From the NCBI GenBank assembly GCA_027625915.1, contig JANTQA010000026.1, positions 6,820,001 to 6,884,000 of the forward strand: a DNA stretch of 64,000 nucleotides. Reading direction: 5' to 3'. Below, one piece after another: positions 49,031 to 60,699 of this stretch (position 1 is the first letter of the stretch; every line of letters starts with the position of its first letter). This DNA is from Anaeramoeba flamelloides (Eukaryota > Metamonada > Anaeramoebidae). The translations under genes were made by a program, and so were the position numbers. The notes below the pieces were generated by a model. The model made no database searches. It had not been told where the DNA came from and saw only the letters and a list, made by a program, of their open reading frames with translations.

Positions 49031-52000
49031 TTAAATCTCAAAAGCAATGGGATATAATTCTTGATAATTTTTAACAAAATGAACACTTAAGCCCTCTTTA
49101 ATATAATTTTCCAATTCGTTCCAATCTCGTTGATTTTCGAAGGGGAAAATTAAATGCTTAATATCAGATCTTCTAGCAGCTAAAATTTTTTCCTTAATTC
49201 CACCTACGGGCAGAATTTTGCCTGTTAAAGTGATTTCACCGGTCATTGCAAGGTCTGCTTTAATTGGTTTATTCAAAGCCAAGGATATGAGACTGGTAAC
49301 TATGGTTACACCTGCACTTGGGCCATCCTTTTTAATGGCACCTTCTGGGCAATGGGTGTGGATATGCTGAACTTTTAAGAAATCGTTCGAAGGCTCAATT
49401 TTTCTTAAGAAGGTTTTTGCAAATGAGTAGGCGATTTGTGAGCTTTCTTGCATTACCTTTCCCAATTGGCCAGTTATTTTTAAACTGCCATACATATTTG
49501 AGGAATTTTTGATAATAACTTTTTTCTTTTGTTCCTCATTATCCTTCTCACTATTGTCGTTTTCGTCATTGCCCTTTGAAGGAATTTCTTTTATTGTATC
49601 ATTTGGATAATTGTTTTCTGATATCACAGACTCTATAAAAAGTAAAGAACCACCATAGTGTGACCAGGCCAAGCCGATTGATACTCCAACAGTTGGGATT
49701 TTAAAAATACGTTCCTTAGCAAAAAGTGGCTGTCCAACAAAATCTGTCAAATTATCATCCTTGATATAAATTTTTTCAAAATTATTCTTCTTCGCCTTCT
49801 TGTTCCCCTCCTTCTTCTGCGTCTCTTTCAGATTCTTATCATCTTCGTTTTGGTAACTACTTTTCGCAATTCTATAGGCAACCTTCCTGAAGATCTTTTC
49901 AATTTGCTTTTGTAAATTCCTTACTCCTTCTTCTCTGCAATAATCCTTTATTAAAATTCTTAGTGCATTTTCTGTGATTTCCGCTTGATCATCCTTGATG
50001 CCGGTTTCTTCCATTGCTCGTGGTATCAAATAATGCTTGGCGATTTTCATTTTTTCTTCCTCCACATAGCCCGAAATTCTTAAAATTTCCATTCGATCTA
50101 ACAAAGGACGAGGGATCGTATCTATGACATTGGCAGTCATTACAAACAAAACCTTAGATAGATCCACGGGTATATCTAAGAAATGATCCATAAATTCGGA
50201 GTTTTGCTCGGGGTCCAATGCCTCCAAAAGTGCGGATGCGGGGTCCCCCTTATAGGACATGCCCATCTTATCGATTTCGTCAAGGACAATGACCGGGTTC
50301 GATGTTTTCAACTTTTTCAGTGCCTGGATGAAGATCCCAGGCAATGCGCCAACATACGTACGCTTAAATCCCTTCAGTTCCATCACATCGGTTAGCCCGC
50401 CTAACGAAAATCTAAAAAACTCGCGGTTTAAAGCCCTCGCAATACTTTTCCCGATCGACGTTTTCCCAACACCCGGCGCGCCAACAAGGCACAGGATCTT
50501 GCCAGAAAATTTTTTTTTCAAATTCCCCACAGCAATAAATTCCAAAATGTTTTTTTTAATGTCCTTTAATCCAAAGTGATCCTCTTCAAGAATCTGTTCA
50601 GCCAAGTTGAGGTCCAAATTTTCCTTTTGGTATTTGTTCCAGGGCAAATTCAAGATCCAATCCAAGTAATTCCGAATATTATTAAATTCCGAAGAAGAGA
50701 TGTGCAAGGTTTCCAGTCTTGTCAATTGCTCCTTGATGGCCTTGATGGTATAGTCCGGTAAATATTTGCTTTTCTTCTTCACAATCTGAAGTAGTTTGCC
50801 GATCACGACTTTTTTGTCATCGGACTTCATTCCTAACTCCCGTTTAATGAACTGGAGCTGATCTTCGAGAATGATCCTTCGTTGCTGGTTTTCCAATTGC
50901 AATTGGATCTGGGTGTCGATGTCTTGCTGGATGTCATTAATTTCCAATTCCCCTTTGAGTAAAGTTAGAGTACGCTCAAGCCTTTTCAATTCATCAGTCT
51001 CTTCAAGAACCTGTTGTAAAATGTCTCTCCTTGTTGAAGTCAAGACGCCGACTAAATTACACAATTCGTTCGGCGAATTGATATTGGTGTCAAGAAATTG
51101 CACATTCAAATCGCGCCCGTAGGCAGGTTTCCGTGCGATTAATTGGTGAATCGTCTCAATGATATTTAGCGTGTACGCCCGAATGGCGACATCACCATAA
51201 TAGTCATTTTCGCTGAAGGGATGCTTCCCAATGACACCTTCTAAATGCGTGTTTACCATCTGTGTGTTATATAGCCTGATCCTTTCCAGCGCAGAGATAA
51301 TGACCAAATTTGTTTTCACCCCTCTTTCAGTGGTGAGATTGGATGAGAGTATTCGCCCTAAGACTCCCACATGGTGTAATTGCTCATAGCTTTTGATACC
51401 ATCCATACCTCGATTATTCGGGTTGATGACAAATTCTTCACTACTTTGTTTCACATTATTTTTTTCTTCTTTCACTTTTTCTTTTTCTTTTTCTTTTTCT
51501 TTATCTTTTTCTTTTTCTTCTTCTTCTTCTTCTTTTGTTTTTTCTTTTTCTTGATTTTTTTGAGAGATCAATGAATCAAGAAAGATTTCAATTTGGCTTT
51601 TTGAGGCTTTCATATCGTTTGGATGGACAACGTATGGCTCTTTCGTTAAAAATAGTCCCACATATTTGGTGTGTTGTCGGGATAAATTATCAAAATACCT
51701 TGACAAGTTTTTGTGTGTGATTGAAATTTTGATTACAGTATTGGGAAAGATCGGCTTTTTGATTAATGGTAAAATGGGCAAATGGTCTGTAAATTCAGAT
51801 GTAAGTAATTTTTCTGAAAATTTTGGAGTCTCTTGATACTATTGGAGCCAAAATGGAAAAAGAAAAGAAAGCAATTTTTGATGTCAATTTAAAAATAACA
51901 AAAAAAGTTTTTTTTTTTTTTTTTTATTTTTTTTTATGGTGTTTGTGAAATGAAAACAAAGAGCCAAATAAAAAGTTATTACACTATTTTCTTTTTTTGA

Positions 52001-52165
52001 AAAATTCCTTTGGATCTTGTATGGTTGGAAATTATATTTTGTGAAATTTCTATTGATCTGTTGAATGTTAATTATCCTTCTTGTTAAAAGAAATGAAATC
52101 GATGATTTAATATTGTTTGGCGAAAATTTAAAATCTGCTGTTTGGTTCAAGAAAGAAAGAAACAT
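49031..52165 (-). CDS. Lon protease, organelle-targeted (LONP1 type)
   Basis: Two exons, 52165-51983 and 51838-49031, with a 144-nt intron, phase 0; 996 residues. Exon 1 (61 residues) is an arginine- and hydroxyl-rich leader with few acidic residues (MFLSFLNQTADFKF..LLTRRIINIQQINRNF), typical of a mitochondrial or related-organelle presequence. The N-domain starts at LPILPLIKKPIFPNT. It is followed by the coiled N-terminal region, the AAA+ module with Walker A GAPGVGKT (514-521) and Walker B VIVLDEID (577-584), sensor region VMTANVIDTIPRPLLDR, then the protease domain with KDGPSAGVT (catalytic Ser902) and GGIKEKILAARR (Lys943). Lon degrades misfolded matrix proteins using ATP. Two charged insertions are unusual: an E/K run near residues 155-190 and a K/E/N-rich loop near 810-835. 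All catalytic residues are intact. Confidence 0.97.
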
Positions 52166-54576
52166 CTTTAAAAAAAAATTTGTGAAAAATGAATATCGAG
52201 TAACAAAGACAAAAACATTAATTCAGAGATTTTTGTGAAATTAAACAATAAATCAGAAACTACCTCTTAAAGCGAAATACGATTACTCAAAAACCACCAT
52301 TTCAGAAATTTACTAACATTAAGGTATTTGAGGCAGAGAAAAATATATAAAAAAATCTTCAAGTAATTTATATCGCAAATTTAAAAAAAAAAATTTTGGC
52401 CCTATCTTGAAATTTAAAAATGAAAGGAAAAATCTGATAACTACAATATATATCTTTAAAACTATTCTCAGAAATGAATTTTTGTTTTTAAATTTTTACC
52501 CCTTTTTTCTCATTTTTAAAAATTTCAAAATCCAAAATATTTCAGAATTATTTAAAAAAAATTATTTTCTTTGAAAGAAGAAAGAAATCTTATTGCCTTT
52601 GAAGGAATTGTACAAAAACTGACTTTAAAAATTAAAACCTCAGTTTTGGTATAACTTCAGTCCAAAAAATATATCTGATTTTTTTATAAAAATTACTATT
52701 CTTCCAAACTTTTAATATATAAAATTTGTTTATACAATGAAAAGTTCAAATAAAGTTTTTCTTTTTGTTGAACAAAAAAATATTGGACTAAAAAACCAAT
52801 GGATTAAAAATTCTCTTAATAAATAACAATTATAAAACTTTTAGTATTCAACACAAAACGAAAAGTACTGTTTTAATTTGATTATTTTTAATCAATAATG
52901 AATTCACACAATCTTAATAATTTCAGTTAGTTAGTAATGATTTTTTCAAGGATTGAAAGTATTAATTAGTTTTGTTATTATTTCTCAATTGTTTCATATT
53001 TTCAAACTAAGACAATTAATTCAAATAAATAATAATAAAAAAAAATCCAACAAATAAATAGATATTATCAAGTAACTGATTTTAATACTATCAGTTCCTT
53101 GTTTAGATACTTAATATTTAGAAAAAAAAATAAAACTTATGAGCTGAAATTTCAATATATTTCAAAATTTATTGAAGAAAAAAAAAAAAGATAAAATTAT
53201 GGAAAAACCTAATTTTTTAATAAAGAAAAAAACGATGAACTTCAAACCTATATATTTCCTTTGAATTTTAAATACCAATATAATTGAAGTATAAATTAAT
53301 ATATTTTTTTCCCATGATCACAATTAAAAATTATTATTTTTTAATTGTTTTTTTGAATTTATTTTATAAATAAAAGAAAGATACCAAAATAATATTAAAT
53401 CAGAATTAAAAAAAAAAAATTAGAAACTTCCAAAAGTAACAATTGTTTTACTTTTTTAATTTCAAATATTTTCTTATGAAATATAATAGAAAAAAAAAAT
53501 CTAAAGACTGATTAATTATTTTATTTCCTTTCTATGATACTATTTGTGTTTGCAATATATTTCCTACAGCCTATAAATAATTTTATAAATTCAAATACAC
53601 ATTATTTTTTTAAAAAAATGAATTTTAGAGTAACTAATTTACATTATTGTACAAAATTTATAAAATGAATTTTTTTAACAGTGAATTCTGAATGATGACG
53701 ATTCAACATTTAAATTTGTCTCTGAATATAAAAATAATATTCCAAAAATCTTAGTGTATTGTTGACCAAAAAAAAAAAAAAAAAGATCTTTTTTTATTGA
53801 TTAGATGCAAATTTTATGTACTATTTTATAAAATTAAAATTTTAGATGCACATTTAAACCTTGTAACATTTTTCTGATTTACATTCCTGTGTAACACACT
53901 TTGATTTCAGACTTTTCTATTGTAGAATTTAAATCCATAAATAGTTCAAAAATAAATTTGGAAAAATCAAAAGTATTGTAATATTATTAGCAAAAAATTC
54001 TATTGGTTATTCCTCAAACTATTTTAATTACAGAAATAATTTTTGAATTTATTTTTAAATTTCAATATAAATGAATATCTCAATAAATTATCTTTACCAC
54101 ATGAATAAAAATTGATGTGAATCAAGATATTGATCCAATTAAAAGTTAATAATAATCATAATAAAATATTTTCATGATACAAGTACACTTCTAAAGTCTA
54201 CCATTTAATTATTTACAAAACTCTAAGAAGCAATTTTCATTTAAAAAAAATCAAGAACAAAAAAGTACATTGTCACCTAAAATTGCATTTTAAAATTAAA
54301 TAAAAAAAACAAAAAAAAGAGTTTTTTTCAGTTTATTAATAGATAAAGCACTTTTATGATCAATTGCTTCATAATTAAGCATTAGACTTTTTTATCATCT
54401 TCACACTTGTAATTTCTAAATTTTTATTACAAATTCCAAGGGGAAATGGATCTAAATCTTTTAGTTATTTTATCTAAATATTCTATCATTATATAAAAAA
54501 AAATAGTTCACGAAAATAGAAAGAATAATAATAACAAAAAAAAAAAAAACAAATGATAAAAAAATAAAAATTATTA
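52166..54576. other. Gene-free AT-rich stretch between Lon and the solenoid gene
   Basis: Upstream region of Lon and downstream region of the 1850-residue gene, both on the minus strand. No exon, RNA or shared repeat was seen; A-runs near 53770-53783 and 54537-54549. Confidence 0.5.
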
Positions 54577-57500
54577 TTATTTAATTTCTATTTCATTCAA
54601 GATACTTTTCCATTTTTTGCTTCTAAATTTACTAAAAAAGTTCAAATCATCAGACGAAAATGTAATTTTTCCTTGATAAGTAATAATAAAATTTAATAAT
54701 TTCGATAATTGTTCGTGATTATTTTTAAATTTATCATTTTTTAAAAAAGTAATTATTCTTTTTATTAATGTTGATAAAAAGATAGAGTCATTGGAAAAGT
54801 TATCAAAAAATAGCATTAATCCTATTGATTGATGCAATTGAAAATCAAATTGATTTAATTTTTTAGAAAAATGTAATAATAGAGGGAAATTATTTTGAAT
54901 CAGGAATTGTCTTGAAATTGATTTTATAAATTGAAACCCATTTTCAACATTTTTTGTTAAAAAAATAGATTCAATCGAATCTAAAAACAGATCATATTTG
55001 TCATTGATATTAAAATTATTATTATTGGGATTCTTGTTATCATTATTCTTTGTGTTTAAAATCATAGTAGACAATTTTTTTATTAATTTTTGAGAATGTT
55101 CATTTATATTTTGTTCAATTAATATTTTTCTTATTTGATCCAATAAATACCAATTCTTTTGATTTTTCTTGAACAATTCAAATCTAACAATTGCACCTTT
55201 AATCGATTGAAGGCTCATAATTTTTTTTTCAGTGAATCTTGTTGGTATTTCAGCTAAGCACTTTGAAGCGATTTTAAATAATTTTGGATCTTGTAGTTTT
55301 AAAAAATAAATAACAGTTTGTTGTGAAAGGAATTTTAAAATATTATTTGATATTTTTTGAATTTTATTATTTTGATTAACTTTATAATGTGTATTATAAT
55401 CATTCACTTGATTATTATTATTATTATTAGATAAAATAAGACAAACTTGATTTAACCAATTTAAATGTAAATGCTTATTTTCATTAGAAAAATTTAATAA
55501 AATAAAAGATTTCGAGGTTTGTGATGGTAAAAATAAAAAAAGCCCAGTTATTGAATTAATTATTAACAATTGAATTTTTTTAGATAAATTAAAATAACTG
55601 TTTTGATTTATTAAGGGTAGTAAAAAATTCATTTCTCTTTGTTTAATTGCAAACTTTATTAATTGTGCATGGAAATTTTCAGAAATGTTATTAAAGTTAA
55701 ATTGGGAAAAAAATTGATAGGAATTTTTTAGTTTCAATTTTTTAATTTTTAGAAATATTTTTGTAATCCATAATTTTTCAATTTCTTTTACTTTTCTTTC
55801 ATTTGAATTCATTTTATTTTGTAAGAAGGAAAAAAATTTTTGTTTAGAATATTGTAAAAATTGGTTATTGGAATTATAATTATTATTTTGATCATTTTTA
55901 TTCAAACTATCATTTTTCAGTGTACAATTAATTATTCCTAAAATTGATAAACAATATTTTAAGAATTGGTTTTGATGTTTATTATTTTGAATTATTTTTT
56001 GAAGTAAATTAGTAAATACATTATAATAATTATTTAATTGAATTAATTTTCTTTTTTTAACCTGATTAAAATTTATATTTATTAAAAAATTCATGATTGC
56101 TTTGATGCAACCAATTTTAATTGTTTCTGAATAATTATTATTTTGGTCATTTATAATTAAAAAAAAGGAATTTATAAGGTTTTTTTCATTTGTATCAAGA
56201 TTTGTTTTTTTAATTTTAATATTGATAGCCAAGATTTTGCCCAAAGATGAAATAATTTCTTTTCGTATATTTGTTAAATATTCATTATTGATCATTTCAT
56301 TATTGATCATTTCATTCTTTATATTAATAAATTTGAGAAACGAATTGACAATATTTTCTATTTCAAGATTATCTATTATTTTCAATTTGTAACAATATTT
56401 TATTAAATCAGGAAATACATATATCATGGGAATTTTATTTTTAAATATCTCCTGATTATTTATTATTGCTTTTTTGAAATGATAATAAAAATTCTTTAAT
56501 TCTTTTTTCATTTTAAAATAATGCATTGCCTTAATAATTAAACTAAATCCAATATATAGCCCAGAATTCTTTTCAACAATTTTGTTATTATCATTTTCAA
56601 TATTAGTAAGAATATTTTTTGAAAAAAAAGTGAAAATTTTTTGATAAAATATTTGAAAATTTTTATTATTTTGGGTATTTGCATTTGAATTTTTACTTAA
56701 TTCATTTCCAATTATTCCTAAGGAAATTAAACAAGTGAATTTTGTATTGAAAGAAATAATTTTATTATTTTCATTAATTTCATTAAAAATTAAATCTAGT
56801 AAATTCATTAATAAATTAAGATCTGAATTTATCATTGTGCAGCTAATTAATACTAAGCTGTAATATGTTGAAGCCCTTAATTTATTTTGACACTGGAAAT
56901 TCTGTAAAAAATCAATTAACCACTTATAGATATTCAATATTTTATCTTGGATTTTGGAATCTAATACTTGGTTCTTTGAATAATAAATTGAATAAATTAA
57001 CGAACCCAATATTATTATTTTATTTGACATTTCATTTGGTTTGTTATAAAAATTATTTATTAAATTATTACAAAATCTAATAAATATTTTAAATTTTAAA
57101 TCATTTATAAACTCTTCATTATCAAACTCTTCTTTGCTTTGTTTATTACTGTTATTATTATCGTTATGATTATTCTTTTTTTTTTTAATTTTTAATAAAT
57201 GTAATTCAAAATTTATTAAATTTTTAAAATATTGTTTTAAATAAATTGGAAGTCCAAAATAAGTAATTGTTTGAAGCCACCAATTTTGTTGATTAATATC
57301 TTTTAATATTTGATTAAAAATAAAATCATTTTTTTTTTTTTTATTTTTTATGGTTTGATTATAAGTATTTTTATTTTTTATGGTTTGGTTATAATTATTT
57401 TTTATGGTTTGATTATAAGTATTTTTATTTTCATTATTATTACCATTACTGATCATAATGTCCTCATTTGAATTATCAAATTGGAAACCAAATAATAGAC

Positions 57501-60129
57501 CTATAGCTGATCCTATTCGAATTTGAATATTGGTATTTTGATGTAATAAATTTTCTAATTGATTAGAAGTTTTTAAAATTGATAATTCTTGTTGTTTGAA
57601 TTTTTTAATATTAATACCATCATCTTTATTTTGTTTATTTACGTTTTCCACAACATCTATATTATTATTATTATTTAAAAAGGTTTTTTGTTGAAAATAT
57701 ATGAAATTGGAAATTAACTTTGATAGTTCTTTTTTGATTTCTAAATTTTCTGGAGAGTTCATTATATTATAAAAAAATAAACAATTTTTTTCAATATCAA
57801 AATTAATCAATTTAAAAATTGGAAATATTTCCTTTTCATTCAAATAATTATTAATAATTTTTAAACTTGTTAATTGAATATTTAAATTTTTATTTTTAAT
57901 CAAAATTAATAAATTTTTTAAACACATTTTAATAATTTGATTAATAATATCATTATTTTCATTCAGTAATATTTTTAATTGGTTGTTAATAAATATTAAT
58001 TTATAAAAGTTCAAAATTTCAAGAATTAATATTGAATATTTATTATTATTAATTTTTTCCTCATTATTGCTAAATAAAATTTTATTTAATAAGTTTTCAT
58101 TGATTAAATTTATTGTTTGTATGAAATTTAAAATTTTATTTTTACATAATATTTTAATACTTCTTAATGCAAGTGTTTGAATTAATGGATTTTGATCTTT
58201 AAAAATTAGATTTGAAATATTTTTTATTAAAGAAATTATCAATTTATGACAATTTTTATGATCACTTTTTGCGAGTTTTACAAATGACTGAACAATTGAT
58301 AATTTTTGTTTGAAATTAGAATCATTCTTAGAATCTAAATACTTGATTATAATTGATTTTATCCAATTTGAAATTTCGTCTGTCTTTTCTAAAAGATCAA
58401 TGCTTGTTAGAATTAATTCTGGAATTAATACGCACTTTTTTTCAAATGATTTAATTAAAGCAAAAATTGAACGAAAGCAATGATTATAATATTTTGATGT
58501 TTTTATTGGAATCATTTTGGGTAAAGTGTTTAAAATTTTGATTAATAATAGTGGTGAATTCTGTTCGATTCTTAAATATTGTATTAAGAAATTAATTAAA
58601 GTAAAGCTTTCATCATTATATTTTTGGACAAATGTAAGGAAATTGTTTAAATTTAATATTTTAATTTCTTGGTTATTATTAAAAGAAAAGAAAATTAGTT
58701 TAAATATCGTTATAGATTTGTTAATCCAATTATTATTGTTTGGAATGTTGTTAATGTTGGTATTTGTTTTGTTTTTATTTTTAGTTTTTTTTTTTTGGTT
58801 CGTATTTTTATTGTTGTAGCTGCTGTTATTGTTGGTGGCTAAAAATTCAAGAATATTTTTGTTTGTTAAATCCGAAAAAATTAAATAAAATTTTTCAATT
58901 AATTTTAAAAATATAAAGGATTCATCACATCGAATTTCTTTCCTTTCTTCATTTTTGTTGTTGTTTTTCGAATTTAATTTTATTAACTGCTTTTCAATTT
59001 TGAGAATTAAATTCGAAATTTTATTTAACAACCTAATCTGAGAAATATTATCATTCATAAAATTTTCATTATTGAAACTACTTTTATTTAAGAAAAAATG
59101 AAATAATGGATAGTATAATATTGAAAGGAATAAACGATTGTTGAAAATATGTTCTTGCTCAATTATTTGCAAAATCATTAAAAGAATTAATGATCCACTT
59201 TTTGATGATAATGGTAAATTTATTAATAAAATTGAAAATGCGAGAATTGCAATTGGGTATTGTTTAAAAAAATGATGGACATCGATGATTTTCAGAAATA
59301 AATTTAATAAAGATTCAATATTGTAATAGTCTGGTTTGTTTAATAAAAAAAAGCAAAGATTTAGAATATATTGCGCAAGTGATATGTTTTTGCTGATGTG
59401 GTATTGCGGTTGAATGGTTTTTAATAAATTTATTAATTCTACTAAATTGAGACTTGGTCTAACTGGAATACATTGACTTATATTTAAGCATAAATTGGGA
59501 ATATAATTGTAATGCTTTAATAATTTAAACAAAAATGTTGATCTACCATACCGAAGTGGACTGGTAGGTGTTCGTTGCAATGAAAGCCATGATAAGATGA
59601 AAGGAAAAGAATTAATTTTGGAAAGTTCAAGAACTTGATTTTGTTTTTGTGTTTGTGTTTGTTTTTGTTTTTTGTTTTGGTTGTTCTTTTGTTTTTGTTT
59701 TTGTTTTTTCTTTTGTTTTTGTTTTTTCTCCTGAATTTGTTCTTCAAAAAAATTTAAAAACAATGCTATGCTTCGTGGTGTTTTTATAAATAATTGGAGA
59801 ATCGGATCTGTTGTGTTCTCGCTCCATTTAAATTTTTGATGAAAAACTAAGGAGAAAATAGTACAAATAATTTCTTCTTTTATTGTCTCCTTGCTTTTTT
59901 GGAGTACCTTTAATAATAATTCAACAACTTCAGATCTTGGGAAAAAATTTGGTTGCTTTTCAACTAACAGTTTTAATTCTTCTAGTGCAACAGATACCTC
60001 AAAATTTGATGTTGATTTTAAAGATTGATAGAATTGCTCTTTATATTCTTGTTTTGGGTTCTGTTGTAATTTTAAATAAAGATCTTCTAAAAGGAATCCC
60101 TTTGTGGAATTTGTGAATAAAGTATCCAT
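54577..60129 (-). CDS. Large HEAT-like solenoid protein, focadhesin/RST1-like
   Basis: A single uninterrupted 1850-residue frame from ATG at 60129. It is alpha-helical throughout, with paired amphipathic helices and no transmembrane or catalytic motif: an alpha-solenoid. Length (human FOCAD 1801, plant RST1 about 1840) and several stretches recall focadhesin, for example SPLLLIKILNTLPKM followed by a helical repeat block against FOCAD ILYTLPKLGV, PELILTSIDLLEK against LRAVTLRLLTSLWEK, and DQNPLIQTLALRSIKIL against DPIVANAAYRSLAN. This was compared from memory, not by alignment. FOCAD and RST1 link the cytosolic exosome with the Ski complex in mRNA decay and quality control. Low-complexity inserts: K/Q-rich around residues 130-170 and several N/K-rich loops. 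An unbroken 5.5-kb frame with asparagine-rich tracts in such AT-rich DNA argues for selection. Alternatives: another HEAT scaffold such as Ecm29 or THADA. Confidence 0.6.
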   Translation of the reverse strand: MDTLFTNSTKGFLLEDLYLKLQQNPKQEYKEQFYQSLKSTSNFEVSVALEELKLLVEKQPNFFPRSEVVELLLKVLQKSKETIKEEIICTIFSLVFHQKFKWSENTTDPILQLFIKTPRSIALFLNFFEEQIQEKKQKQKKKQKQKQKNNQNKKQKQTQTQKQNQVLELSKINSFPFILSWLSLQRTPTSPLRYGRSTFLFKLLKHYNYIPNLCLNISQCIPVRPSLNLVELINLLKTIQPQYHISKNISLAQYILNLCFFLLNKPDYYNIESLLNLFLKIIDVHHFFKQYPIAILAFSILLINLPLSSKSGSLILLMILQIIEQEHIFNNRLFLSILYYPLFHFFLNKSSFNNENFMNDNISQIRLLNKISNLILKIEKQLIKLNSKNNNKNEERKEIRCDESFIFLKLIEKFYLIFSDLTNKNILEFLATNNNSSYNNKNTNQKKKTKNKNKTNTNINNIPNNNNWINKSITIFKLIFFSFNNNQEIKILNLNNFLTFVQKYNDESFTLINFLIQYLRIEQNSPLLLIKILNTLPKMIPIKTSKYYNHCFRSIFALIKSFEKKCVLIPELILTSIDLLEKTDEISNWIKSIIIKYLDSKNDSNFKQKLSIVQSFVKLAKSDHKNCHKLIISLIKNISNLIFKDQNPLIQTLALRSIKILCKNKILNFIQTINLINENLLNKILFSNNEEKINNNKYSILILEILNFYKLIFINNQLKILLNENNDIINQIIKMCLKNLLILIKNKNLNIQLTSLKIINNYLNEKEIFPIFKLINFDIEKNCLFFYNIMNSPENLEIKKELSKLISNFIYFQQKTFLNNNNNIDVVENVNKQNKDDGINIKKFKQQELSILKTSNQLENLLHQNTNIQIRIGSAIGLLFGFQFDNSNEDIMISNGNNNENKNTYNQTIKNNYNQTIKNKNTYNQTIKNKKKKNDFIFNQILKDINQQNWWLQTITYFGLPIYLKQYFKNLINFELHLLKIKKKKNNHNDNNNSNKQSKEEFDNEEFINDLKFKIFIRFCNNLINNFYNKPNEMSNKIIILGSLIYSIYYSKNQVLDSKIQDKILNIYKWLIDFLQNFQCQNKLRASTYYSLVLISCTMINSDLNLLMNLLDLIFNEINENNKIISFNTKFTCLISLGIIGNELSKNSNANTQNNKNFQIFYQKIFTFFSKNILTNIENDNNKIVEKNSGLYIGFSLIIKAMHYFKMKKELKNFYYHFKKAIINNQEIFKNKIPMIYVFPDLIKYCYKLKIIDNLEIENIVNSFLKFINIKNEMINNEMINNEYLTNIRKEIISSLGKILAINIKIKKTNLDTNEKNLINSFFLIINDQNNNYSETIKIGCIKAIMNFLININFNQVKKRKLIQLNNYYNVFTNLLQKIIQNNKHQNQFLKYCLSILGIINCTLKNDSLNKNDQNNNYNSNNQFLQYSKQKFFSFLQNKMNSNERKVKEIEKLWITKIFLKIKKLKLKNSYQFFSQFNFNNISENFHAQLIKFAIKQREMNFLLPLINQNSYFNLSKKIQLLIINSITGLFLFLPSQTSKSFILLNFSNENKHLHLNWLNQVCLILSNNNNNNQVNDYNTHYKVNQNNKIQKISNNILKFLSQQTVIYFLKLQDPKLFKIASKCLAEIPTRFTEKKIMSLQSIKGAIVRFELFKKNQKNWYLLDQIRKILIEQNINEHSQKLIKKLSTMILNTKNNDNKNPNNNNFNINDKYDLFLDSIESIFLTKNVENGFQFIKSISRQFLIQNNFPLLLHFSKKLNQFDFQLHQSIGLMLFFDNFSNDSIFLSTLIKRIITFLKNDKFKNNHEQLSKLLNFIITYQGKITFSSDDLNFFSKFRSKKWKSILNEIEIK

Positions 60130-60345
60130 TTGGAAATGAAGAATAATAAAGAAGAAAAAATGAATAATTGCCGTAGAATGACTTTAATAAAAAATTGTTA
60201 ACTTTGAAGATTTTTTGTTCTTTTAAAGTCTTTGGATGTGATTTAAATGCTTTATATATAGTTGTTTATTATTTTTTGTTCTGATTCTGAGGTAAGTTTT
60301 TTTTCTTTATTATCTTTCATTTTTAGAACTCTCATAGTTTACGTA

Positions 60346-60678
60346 ATGGTCTTGGTTCAAACTATTGCAAGCCTTAATATTCAATATCAAAAAAAAAAAA
60401 ACCATTGAGGCAGTATTTACTCCAGAGATTAATCAACAATGCAAGTTTGTTGTAATTGAAAGGTAAATCATGATTGTTTTTAAAAGTTAAAATAACTGTA
60501 AATAACCAATTTTATATATTTTTAAGGCAGTAGATACATTTTATATGTAATTGACATTTTAAATGGTCAGATAACTTTGACTGTTAAAGGATTTTATGAG
60601 TGTCACATGATATTGACTCTTTGTAACCAAAATACCATTCACTTATATATTTGTGATAAGAAATTGAACCCAAAGTAA
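60346..60678 (+). pseudogene. Doubtful small two-exon gene, frame broken at an A-run
   Basis: Reading begins MVLVQTIASLNIQYQ, which could be a short signal peptide. After a run of 13 A (60389-60401) a different frame continues TIEAVFTPEINQQCKFVVIE to a GT at 60463. An acceptor at GCAG (60530) opens a second exon, RYILYVIDILNGQITLTVKG and onward to TAA at 60676. The intron joins in phase but the A-run shifts the frame by one, so either the run length is miscalled or this is a pseudogene. The layout vaguely recalls a p24/GOLD luminal domain; no firm family match. It lies head-to-head with the solenoid gene, 216 bp apart. Confidence 0.25.
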
Positions 60679-60699
60679 TTCAAATTTGAATTTTTAATT

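Noticed and set aside
51380-51574. F-rich plus-strand frame opposite Lon
   Set aside because: It is the complement of the E/K-rich insertion in Lon.
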